A stretch of DNA of 64,000 bases from contig CM114272.1 of NCBI GenBank assembly GCA_050084515.1, positions 53,320,001-53,384,000 of the forward strand, given 5' to 3'. Numbering within the stretch: the first letter of the stretch is position 1; the number at the start of each line of letters is the position of its first letter. Origin of the DNA: Blasia pusilla. Lineage: Eukaryota > Marchantiophyta > Marchantiopsida > Blasiales. Under the pieces are notes generated by a model that saw only the letters and a list, made by a program, of their open reading frames with translations, searched no databases and was not told the origin of the DNA. Below are positions 22,206 through 33,600 of the stretch, piece by piece. A program made the position numbers and the translations under genes.

Positions 22206-23400
22206 TAAAAGCTCTTAAAAGATTTTATGTTTTCACAAGGATTTCATCATATTTTGTAGATTTTAGAGATATGACTCTAAAATCTAACTATGAGATATTG
22301 GTACAAAATTTTATGGAGGTTAGAACGTAGAAGAGGTCCAAAATCAAACATCCAAACAATCATCCATGTATATAAATTGTGACAATACTATTCTTAAAAG
22401 AAATAAGTTTATAAATAAACAAATAAAAACGCTCCCGCTCATGCACTCTATTTTCTGTTTTGCTATTCCACTCCCAATTAGTTTTCTAAGACTTTTAACC
22501 TCAATTTGGGTACGTGTTCCAAACCGATTCGCCGGGCATCTTGTCCAGGCAGGGAGTATATACGCCGGAGACGGTCCAACCCGAGTAGTTTGAAGCGCCA
22601 CGCGTCAGCCAGTAGCATTCGAGATAACGCAGTGTCTCGCCATCTTTGCTCGAGAAATGCTCCTGTGGCACTCATTCGCTCTTCCCTCAGAATCCCTCTC
22701 TGTCGCGTAGCTCCAGCTGGCCATAATATTACCCAACCTATCACATCACATCACGTCACGATTTCTCCTACCGCGGCTGACGGAGATAGCCCTTCCAAAT
22801 CCGAGAGTCGGGGAAAGTTACACGCGCGCACTTAAACTGGAATTCGAACGCTGCCGGTTACCCCTGCTGTAAAAGAGGACGCTAAAATGGCGCACTTAAC
22901 CCCCATTACGAGCAGAATTAGTGAGTGGGGGAATCCAAAACTTGGCACTTACTCACTTTGAAACCAACTAAACGTCGCACTTACCCACTGTGGGGCAAGC
23001 AGATTTAGTGAGGACTAGAGGAGTTGGTATGTCGCCCTTAGCAAGAATCATTTTGGGACTTTATGCTCAAAAACATGATGAGTACTTCAAACCAAGATAT
23101 GGGAGGATATTCTAAACACTAGTAAGTCGAGGAGAGGTGCTTCTCTAATTAATTAATTCTTTGGTTCTTTCTCTAAAATGGTGTACCTGACACATGTTTA
23201 CGGGGAGAAAAGACACGCGTGGTTCCCGAGATGTGAAGTTGGATCCGCATCTGGTGCCAGTCTCCAATGCAGACATGCCACGTGCTAGAATTGAGAGAAA
23301 CATGGCCAACGTCCTGCTTTGCAATAAGGCACCTGTACCCTAATTCTAGATAGAGAGTTAGGGTTACTAACTGCTCTTGCTCTCCGCTTCAACACTGCAG
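22206..23400. other. Intergenic region upstream of the ribose-5-phosphate isomerase gene
   Basis: No open frame here carries a recognisable domain. 22880-23010 repeats the phrase GGCACTTACTCAC / GCGCACTTAA / GCACTTACCCAC several times. The promoter and 5' leader of the downstream gene should lie toward the 3' end of this stretch, but no TATA box could be assigned with confidence. Confidence 0.5.
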
Positions 23401-23772
23401 ATTCCGGACACAGGGAGCCTTGATCAAGACAGTCGGGCACGAATTCGGAGGTTCAGACTCGAGTAGAATCGAAGTGGCCCAAGAGAAAGCGTTGCTGGTT
23501 CAGGTGAACTTGGGGAGGGATTGTGCAGGAGAAGAGATTTGTGCTCGTGGTGTTTTGTGTTCTGTGATCGGTCCTGTGACATTCGGAACTTTGGGGATTC
23601 TGAAGAGTTGGTTGTGCACTGACTGCATTGGAGTCGAGGAGATGGAATTCTGTGCTTTCGTTTACTCGTTTTTATGTATTGGAGCTCGGACAGAAAGGCT
23701 CTGCGTTGGTTGGAGTTCGTGTCAGTAATTTGGAGTGTGGATTCAATTGGCAGGAGAGAGGTCCGGGGAGCT

Positions 23773-26658
23773 ATGGCGTCCGCACTGATAGACCCTTCAA
23801 TGACAGCCTCTCGAGTCGTGAGGGGTTGCAATCACTCTCAAAGACTGGGAGATCACAAAGTTGGAGAACAGATCGGTTTGCGAAGAGTGCAGATGAAAGG
23901 CCTGAAGCTCTCAGCTGCCCAACCATTTTGGTCTAAGCAGGATCGCAAGTCCTTCTTCGTTTGTGCGGCGACCACTGCATCGGCATCGGCGTCTGCAGGT
24001 TGTACGTCAGTCTCTTGATCTGAAAGTTTGGACATGATACTTAAGCTACCAAGGATGTCGGTCCCTAAACGCGAATTGTCGGAAACCACTTGGTAGAATC
24101 CAAATAAATTTCCTTGACAATGCTGACATGGCCGAAGGTATCGCTGTCATCTAGATGATGTTAGTGCACGTTCCTATACTTTTTGAGTGGATTATTTGTT
24201 TCGCCGGAAATTGACGAATTCTCACTTGTCATTTCCATGCAGTGATCGATCCCGAGTTGCAGGACTCTTTGAAGAGAGCTGTCGCGAAGAAGGCCGTGGA
24301 ATTAGTGAAGTCAGGAATGATTGTTGGTCTCGGCACTGGCAGCACTGCGTCGAAGGCTATCGAAGAGTTGGGGAAGCTTATTGCACAGGGAAAGGTTTGA
24401 AGCTATCCCTGCTCATCGCATTGATGGTGTGTCTCTGAAGGAGCGATTTTCAGTAAGCTGGATTTTATCTTGTGCATGTGCCGCACGAAACTTTCGAGTA
24501 CAACTCATCGCTGTGTATTCATGTGTGACTTCGTTTTTAAACCTGGTTGGGCCTGGTTGGTGCAGTTGAAAGATGTAAGGGCTGTTGGAACAAGCTATCA
24601 AGCACGTGTACTGGCTCGGCAATTTGGAGTGAAGACCGTGAGTCCTGATCCTTAGACGTCTTCATGATTCAATTTTGAACGATGTGCAGTTGCGAAGAGA
24701 CCAGCTCGAAGGGGCAAGTGTTTGTTGGCAGTGTTCGAGTACGATAGAACAGAGTATATCATAACTACAGAGAAGTCCGAGTTATTCATGGGATTGGATG
24801 AGGGACGAGACCGACTGTGCCAACTTTCCTTCAATTGTGTCAATTTTTCGTAATTTGTCGCCTGAACCGTTAGGTCTGCCTTTGGGATTTGTTGTCTCAT
24901 ATCTAAGGGCCACGTTATCACCAGGTGGACTTGAACGATGTCAATGTTATTGACATTGCCTTCGATGGAGCAGATGAAGTTGATAAAAAGATGAATCTTA
25001 TCAAGGTACTCTTCTGTAGATACAAAAGAATTAATGCTGCAATAGGACACGTTTTTTATGGTGAAACTTGAAATGAAAGTTGGTATATGCCTAACTTTTT
25101 TGAGGACGGATCTCTACCAGGGAGGGACCCCGCAGAATTTTTTACCATGATTTTTTGGCCCTTCTGAAGTTTAATTCACATGTAGATTTGATACCATTTG
25201 GGTCATTGCAAATCACTTGTTCCACAACTAGCTTTTGATATCCCTGTTGATATTACGCAGGGTGGTGGAGCAGCTCACACAATGGAGAAAGTAAGTCCGC
25301 CTTGCCTAGGGATGTAGACATTGACTTGGATCAAGAAGATTATCTGATTGGTTGCATCTGTCAAGTGTTAGAATAGCAATATTGTTTTCTTTCTTGTTCA
25401 GTGTAATACCCGCTAGCTGCCATATCACACAGAATTTGAGCGAGAGTGCCTGGAGTTGGAGTCCTACTTTGACTAGTCTATACAGTAATCCAGGGACTAC
25501 CCCATAAAGCTCACTAGGTTCTAACCAAGCATGTTAGTGTTTGTTTTAGGATGGTGGATAAAGTAGACTAACTCTGTATTTTCACCAATGATGACCAGGT
25601 GGTGAATACAATGGCAAAGAAGACTGTAATTTTGGTGGACCAGTCCAAAGTGGTTCCTACACTTGGCTTGACATTCCCAGTCCCGGTAAGTCTTACTGAT
25701 AGATTTGTATTTGGATGCTGGTCAGAAACATTGAAGTACATCAACATCCAGGCAGTTGTTGTTGGGACGGACAGTCTGTGTCGACAGCAGCTACTGTCTG
25801 TGGTCACAGGATACACTTTTTGTACTACTGAGGGAGTCCTTTGCAAAAGAAGGGGACATATTCATGTGTGTTACTGTTCATTCGCTATTACCAACTCGCT
25901 CACAAGGACTTCCTCTTTTCTATACTCTCCAGGTGGAGGTCCTTCCCTTCGCAATTTCGCCAGTCTTGCGGTCATTGGTGGCTCTTGGAGGAGGTATTAC
26001 TGGCTCTTTGGTTCAGATTCTTTGGACCCTATTTATTTCCCTGCTGGTTTAATTTTCCATCAAATAGGGATAGTTTGATCCAACGAGGGATGTTGATATC
26101 GAGTTGTGGTTGCAGAGCCTGAGATTAGGAGTGCGTTGAGGAAGGATGGACCGGTTATTACAGATTTGGGCAACATGGTTGTAGATGTCAGGTAAGCCGT
26201 TCTGACTACCAGAGATTCTTTGTTTTCAGGTATAAACTTTATCCAGTCCACCGTATTTTGTAGAAGAAACTGACCTGAATGTTGATGCAGATTTCCTGAA
26301 GGTGTTAAGGACCCCGCAGAACTAGAACGCAGCATCAACATGATTCCAGGGGTGGTAGAGAATGGTAAGCACGTTTCATGAGTAAGCTTCCCCAGTCTTT
26401 GTTCCCCTGGTTCGAGATATTGTGCCTGTCGGTGAGTGGTTATTTCTGTGTTACAAATTCCACAGCTTGAAAATGGTGTGATTAGACAGACGGTGTAGTT
26501 TGGTTCACTTACAATGTTGTGGCCGTGCAGGGCTCTTTGTGGGTATAATCGAAACAGTGCTGGTGGCTACTCGGGATGGTGGGGAAATTGTTATTGTTGA
26601 GCTCGCAGACTTTGTTCAAAGTCTGCAAACAACGAAAGAGGACGAACCTACTTCATAG
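23773..26658 (+). CDS. Ribose-5-phosphate isomerase A, plastid-type, 10 exons
   Basis: Interconverts ribose 5-phosphate and ribulose 5-phosphate in the Calvin-Benson and pentose phosphate pathways. Exons: 23773-23998, 24243-24394, 24566-24637, 24925-25005, 25261-25290, 25599-25685, 25933-25993, 26116-26191, 26291-26364, 26531-26658. All introns are GT-AG and phases join to one frame of 329 codons with stop TAG (328 residues). Residues 1 to about 75 are rich in Ser/Ala/Arg and acidic-poor, fitting a plastid transit peptide. GLGTGST (104-110) binds substrate phosphate. DGAD (164-167), Lys177 of KGGG and Glu186 of HTMEK match the catalytic residues of RpiA. It is complete, single and apparently functional, in an island between transposons. 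The start ATG is the first in frame with the transit-peptide-like region; localisation is inferred. Confidence 0.93.
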
Positions 26659-26670
26659 GGATGCCTTATT

Positions 26671-26820
26671 GCCTTAGTTTATGGTATCAATAAAGAAATG
26701 TTACGTAGGGGGATGTTGGTGCCTTAGTTTATGGTATCAATAAAGAAAAGTTACGTAGGGGGACGTTGGTGCCTTAGTTTATGGTATCAATAAAGAAATG
26801 TTACTTAGGGGGATGTTGGT
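26671..26820 (+). repeat. Three perfect-period 50-bp tandem repeats, each with an AATAAA poly(A) signal
   Basis: Units start at 26671, 26721 and 26771 (GCCTTAGTTTATGGTATC...) and differ by only a few bases. They begin 12 bp after the stop codon of the isomerase gene, so they lie in its 3' untranslated region. Each carries AATAAA (26689-26694, 26739-26744, 26789-26794), so the polyadenylation signal itself has been triplicated. Confidence 0.9.
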
Positions 26821-27608
26821 GATGTTAACTTACAACTTGCTACAATTTTGTATCTAGTGGTATTAGCTACGGCCAAATCGAAGTACTCTTTGCTAAAACT
26901 ACATTGGGAAGCCTTGAAATTCTTCCCTCTAGTGAGAAAAACAGCTGCCTCCTCAGGTCACACTACGTTTAAACTGGAACAACTTCTCCTTTCCAAATCA
27001 AACTCAAGCAAATTACTTCTTTCTCCAAATCACTTAGGTGGGCAAACTAGCGCAAATAAGGTTACCTCACAGGATAGAATGGAGTGATCAATTGCTGGAA
27101 TGAAACTGGCCAGGAGGTGACATCTGGCTGCAAGAATTTGTAATGATGTGTCTTGTTCAAACATGCGATTAAGAACTGTGGCAGTGGTCGGTGCAATCGC
27201 ACAAGTCTTGGTCATCATAAGAGAAACTGGATTCATGCCGAGTAAGTTGTTAGAGTAGAAATTGTCCCATTTAACACAGAGCAAGATTACTGATTAATTT
27301 ATGTCGAATGTGAAACATAGGATATTCGTATCTCTGAGAATTGGACTTGCATCTTCCTCTTTTATTATTACAGAACTGTATCGTGAATAGGAAGAAGCAA
27401 ACTGACTTGAATGAAACTTATTATCTACTTTTCTATGTACATAATTGAAGTTCTGGGCAGTAGGAAACGAAGTTTCATCTATAGTTGTTGATTGTTCTCT
27501 GCCTTTGATTACTCCAATGCTTTCAAGTCGGATGAAAACCGAGCATACTACTTTCTAAGCTTTGTTGCCTTGCAACTAATTCCAACATCGCAGCCTGATG
27601 CGGAATGC
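26821..27608. other. Spacer between two convergent genes
   Basis: Lies between the 3' end of the isomerase gene (plus) and the stop codon of the ABCG gene (minus). Open frames here are short and carry no motif I recognise. It should hold the 3' untranslated region of the ABCG gene. Confidence 0.55.
27361..27366 (-). terminator. Possible poly(A) signal of the ABCG gene
   Basis: AATAAA on the minus strand, 243 bases downstream of the ABCG stop codon. The hexamer is common by chance in AT-rich DNA, so this is only a candidate. Confidence 0.35.
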
Positions 27609-30600
27609 TTACACGGAAGACTCCGTGGTGTTATCCAGAGCTGTAGATCCCCCAGAGTCCTTCGAGTTGTCCAGAAGCCTGCTCCCCGAATGTTGGGGAG
27701 TGATCATCGCCCGCGGCGGGGGTATCAAAGCGTCGCCCGCTCGCCTGCGGCGCTCCAGCAGATGGCGGTTGCAGGTTTTTTTCTGCTCGTGTCTGTTCCT
27801 CAGCGAGACAATCGCAGGCTCCAGGCGCTCGTAAGAGACGACGAGACCGCAGAGAATGGCTCTGTAGACGAAAGCTATCAGAACGACTATGACCAGATCT
27901 GTCCACTTAGAAGTCTTATGTCCGCTGTACATCCTATCAACCAGAGAGTCTCCGTTTGGAGTTTCGTCGTTGGAAAACGTGGATCCTTCGAACTCGTTCA
28001 CAACAAGTCCCTGCGATTCCACACATTCCCCACCATATTTCTCGAGATCAGGTCTCCCGTCAAAGAGCTTAAAAACCAATGAGGTTTCAAATCCCTCTCT
28101 TTTCAAAATCCTATCCTTCTTTTCGATCAATAAGATACTCTAAAAATTAAAGGTTTGAAACCGAATTAGAGACATTAATTCATTTTATTACATAATATTG
28201 ATGGGTAATACAAATTTATTTTAAATCACAAAAAACTTCCGAAATATGGGCATATAAGAAAAATTCATTAAATGTTAATATTAAAATTTAAGATGATTAA
28301 AATGTGTAAATTCAAATTAGTGTCAAAGTTGACATATATGTTTTGTACTCCTTAAGGATGATAATATAATATCCTCATATTCTTTAATGACGCGGGATTA
28401 ATTCCGGGAGAAAATAAATTATCTAAATGAAGAGTTGTGTGACAAAATAGCTAACTAATGAAGGTGATATTTTTATATTCCTTGCGGATGATAATATAAT
28501 ATTCCTTAATGACATGAGACTCGGGGAAGAAAACTAGATCCCTTCATTTATAACTCAGGGAAGGAGGAATTTCTTTTCTTCCCTGAATTATAAATGAAGA
28601 GGAGTCACACTATAGAATAGATAACAAATGAAGGTGGTAAATGAAGAGTCACACGACTAATTAAATAACAAATGAAGGGGATAAGTGGAAAGATGAATTT
28701 GTTATGGTAAAAATGTGGAAGAGATTTGTTTTCTAAATGAGGGTAGGATTTTTCTTTTTCCTTCATCGCTATTGATGATATTTCAAATGAATGATTGGAA
28801 GAGACAAAAAATTCTAAACTGGAAAAATGACCTTAAAACATATTTCTCCAAACAGGAAGAGATTCAAGACAATTCTTTTACGGCCTCCATCAAAATCGTA
28901 GAATTCTTCTTGTTCCATCCATGACACCACACCGGATCTACACCTAACTCAAGTTAAGTCTTCTCACAGATCATGGAGCAAGGTTACATTAGTTATTCGT
29001 GCGTGCGAGCATATGCCGACTAGCTACACCTATCCCAGGAGTTATCCAAAAACCACGACTAAAATGGAAAAAAAGTATCTCGCTCGAGAAAAAAATACAG
29101 ATGGAGACCAATTATGCACACCACATATACTAACTCCCAAAACAAAGACCTAGAAATCGGCTCACTTTGGGGTAGAGCTAAAAGTCGGAGAGGAGGATAA
29201 AAAAAAATGAGTCGAATAAAAGTCGGAGCTCAACAGTTGTGGAGGGCTATGGTTAACGTGGGTCCTAAAGAGAGGAGAGAAATAGAGCAAAGGACAGCTG
29301 ATGTTACCCTCAATGCATATGTGTGGAATGACATATATGAAAGTGGGTATCTCCAGAGAGGTTTTGGCAAATCGTCCTTGAGGTAGAAAAATCCTGCCAC
29401 GACCATCGACCCCATCTGCAAGAAGCATCACAATTGATCTCCCTTCAGTTAGTGCTGTCTTCCATCACTCTCAAGCAGAGAAAACCCGTGCGAATTACCG
29501 ACGAATGAAGCAACGACGGTACATGGCGTTCTCCGAGAGTACCTGACAGCAGAGTCCGAAGGTCAGCACCATGTAAGAAGAAGAAGCCATTGCGGCCACC
29601 ACCATCATCAAGCTCTCGACTGCAAGCAGACTGGCGAAGATGCTGAGCACAAAGTATCCGAATTGCTCGAATCCCGTGTGCAGCCCCGGCATGAAGTAGA
29701 CTACACAAGTTGAGACTGTGGACATCACCAGAAGAAACGGCAGCGATGCGACCGTGCTTCCAACTACGAACGTTCCCACTCCGTAGTGCGGGTTCAGTCT
29801 TTCCCTCAAGAGCAGCTGTCCAATCAATAACTCACCATTAGTTAATAGGATTGAGCTTATTCGCCCTCCTTTTCTCTAAGCTGTTTCTTTTAAGAGGTGG
29901 AGTGAGGTTAAGGATAAAAAAAAGAAATTAAGTGAATGAGATATGGAGGGTAACATTCATCAAAGTCCTTGATGGAGATATGGAGGGTTTCGACCATTCA
30001 TCAAAGTCTCGTGCACCTATTTTGGTACACGAGACTTTATGAATGGTCGAAACCCTCCATATCTCATTCACTTTTAACCCTTTTTGAAGGGTTCAGCCTC
30101 TCCATTCCCTCAAGAATAGTTGTCCAAACCATCGGCATTAGTTAATGGGTTTGAACCTATACGTCCACCTTTTTTCTAAGCCGGGAGTGAGGTTAAGGAT
30201 GAATGAAAGAAATTCAGCTTATCTTATTGTTGTGGAGGAGATTTCAATGCTATGGTCTTGTCTAATTCATTTTCGACCCTTTCTTAACTACCTCGAGGAT
30301 GCTTAGGGGCAAGGGTTAGTAGTGCGGGTTCAGCTTCTCCTTTCCCTCAAGAAGAGAGGTTTAAACCTATCCATCCTCCTTTTTTCTGTGGCATGGGTTT
30401 ATGGATGAGTGAAAGAAATAAAGTATTTTGCTGTCACTATAGTGGAGGAGATTTGGATGCAACGGTTTAAACCCTCCTACCCTAATTCACTTCCCATCCT
30501 TTTTGAACTAATTCGAGGATACTTAGAGGCGAGGGTTAATAGTGCAGGATTGAACCTTTCCCTCAAGAGGAGCTGACCACTCACTCACCGGTGTCACGCC

Positions 30601-33600
30601 CTATTGGTTGACAGTGCGGGTTCAGCCTTTTCCTCAAGAGGACCTGCCCAGACACTCACTCACTCACTCGTGTCAAGCCGTCTTGGTCAGTAGTGCGGGT
30701 TCAGCCTTCTCCTCAAGAGGACCTGACCAGACACTCACTCCCTCAACAATGTCACCCATTTGTGTAGCAATAAAACTTTTCAGATTAGTTTATGTTTATT
30801 AACTTTGTGAACTATCATATTAATAATATACATTCAAAATATACGATTATTTTGGAACTACCTAAAAATGGAAACTGGAACTTTTGTCGCTATCTTCACA
30901 CCCTGCTTGCTTACAAGTTTTACTGGTTATGCTCTTTATACTGCTTTTGGAAAACCCTCTAACGAACTTAGTGCGGGTTCAGCCTTTCCCTCAAGAGGGG
31001 CTGTCCAAGCACTAACCAGTGTCACGTCATTCACGTCCTCCTTCTTGTTAATCTCAAGTGCATAAACAAAACACATTAACAAATTTAATTTCTTTACATT
31101 TGAAAGGTAAAAACGTTGGTTGTGAGGGTAAAAAAGTTAAGGACGAGGGTGGGAACGGGTTGTCCACAACTCTGGCTACCCGTTTTAGAAGTAAACTAGT
31201 AATGACTCTAAGGGACCGCGCACAGATCCTTATTCAATAATTCGCTTCCGATTTAACGTGACCGGATGTATTTTTGAAAAAAATCTAATGACGCGTTTCA
31301 GACGGAAAAACAACTAAGAAAGCCTGCTTCAGCCTGCTTCATTCAATTAGTATAGAGATATGTTTTCTAACCTATTTTCTCCCAAGTTAGTTACACCGTG
31401 AGTTTCGGATCAGTTAAGGTTTAAAATATTTATTACTTGCAAGGACCCGGTGAAGAATAGTGCCATGCACTGATCCTATTTATTAATTAATCATTTGGGT
31501 TAATGTGTCACTCGTCTTACCTATGCGAACCTAAAGATATTTTTTAGGAAATAGTATCACGAGTCAAACGGAGGAGCAGCTTAAAAAATACAGTGCATCC
31601 TCCCTAACTTCTCTCACTCCCTTTCAGCCGAAGATGTTTAGATGTGAGTTCAAGAGGAACAGTCCAAACACTCACCAGTGTCACGCCATACTAGTTAAGT
31701 AAAACCGCGCCATGTTAGTCAAGTAAAACCGCACCACGGACATCGAAGAACGGTGAGTCCTCGTTCCTTCAAGGCTCAATGAGCAGAGTTTGAACAACTG
31801 TAGAGATGCTTAGCGTATGTTCAAGGGATCATTCCTTGAAGTCATCAGGATCAGGGAGTTATTTTCTCTTACCTTGATATCTTGGAGAAAGAACGGGGAG
31901 CCCCCGATCACCGCGACTAGCATCAACGATTCCAGCACTACAAAGAGACAAGAGACTCGAGCCTGCACTCACGGTCGAACACATTGCCAGATGTCATGCT
32001 GGAAGTCACAGGTGTTGATAGGAATGAGGGTTCTTGTACCATCAGCCATACATTCACAATTTCGTCCGAGCCTCGCTTACTTCAGGGCATGCACAACTAG
32101 CAACTGTTCCATGTTTGGACCATCTTTCTCAATCTCCTCATTGAGATAGGAAGGACATGTAGAACCGATTTTCTGTCAGCTTCAAATCGACAGCCATCAG
32201 AGCAGTGTTGGAGAAGATTTTTCGTAACTGCGTATTTCATTACATACGACGGAAGAGACGAACTGCGAGGAGGACTTTTGTTGCGCTCCGGATTTCTCCC
32301 CGGGTAATCCCCATGCACGCTATTGTAAATGGAAACTATTCTCGCGGAAATTGGGGTACTCAGTCTCCTTTCTTCGCAGCAAGAGAAAATTACCTGAATC
32401 GAGCTGTTCGAATCGCCGAGGCTTGAAAAGATTGAGCCGAGGAGGATCATGAGCACGATGGAAACTCCAAGTCTGGACCAGTAGTATGTCAAATCTCTGG
32501 TGCAGTTCACTATCGATCTGTAAGAGAGAATGGCCACCTGCTGGCTGAACTTGGCAGATCGGCCATGCGACACCAGCACGGCACCTTTCTGCATTGAAAA
32601 AACCAACCCGCCAAAATTAAGAGTAGTTAGTGCCAAGAAAAGAAGAACGACCAAACATCATAGAATTTTAGGATGGGTTGCTTGTGAACAAATCAAGTCC
32701 CCATATTTTACAATTTACAATTTAATTCAGAACTCAACTCGAGTGATGGTGAAGCACAGAAGCACATTTGGATAACCCGATGAGACTCATTGGCTGGATT
32801 TGAGCGTTGGTGGTTTTTACTTGAAAGAATAGTGATCATCCGAGATTACTGAAACAGTGAAACCCTCACCTCCGACCTTCAGTCTGATTTCCTGTCCCTA
32901 AAGCTCAATTTGGCTATGGTTCCGGTATAGCGCGCGATTCATGATACCACCGAAGGAGTATAATTCAGATATCTCGCACATAAAATCTTTGGGCAGTTAC
33001 GAAGAGATTCCTTTCTATTCTCTTAAATTTCCCTCATGATCCCAGCTTTCAGCTCAGCGTGCCTGGCTCGAGCTAGCACTGGCAGACTGTCTCTGCTCGA
33101 CCGCCTGATTTGTGCAGTGCAAACATCACCTTGATGGCCAGTCCCCTACGTCGCATGGCGGCTTTCGAAGCGACGGGCGAACTGGTGTAGCTCGATGCAA
33201 GAGCTCTGACGACTTGAGGCGTCTCCTCGCGGAACACAACCTCCTTTTTATCCGGCTCCTGCGCAGGAACGCAGCAGATAAATCCCACCGAGCGAAGATA
33301 ATCCGCACTAACAAGAGTTCAGAAATCCTCTCTTCCTCTTCCTCTTCCTCTTCTGCACGTCTGGAACTCCTGATCATCAGTGGCGGTGGTAGCAACTGAC
33401 GAATCGATTATCCATCACAATTTTAATCGCTTGGATTCATCACGATACTGCTTGCACCGCCTGCGATTCACATACCTGTGCTCCGATGTGTGCATATGAC
33501 AAGCTGAATTTTACTTCATCGTATGCTGGGTCCAAAGTGCGCATCAAGTGCTCTGGTACGTTGTATCCTGGCGGGCACGCATACCCCGATCTTGCAAAGT

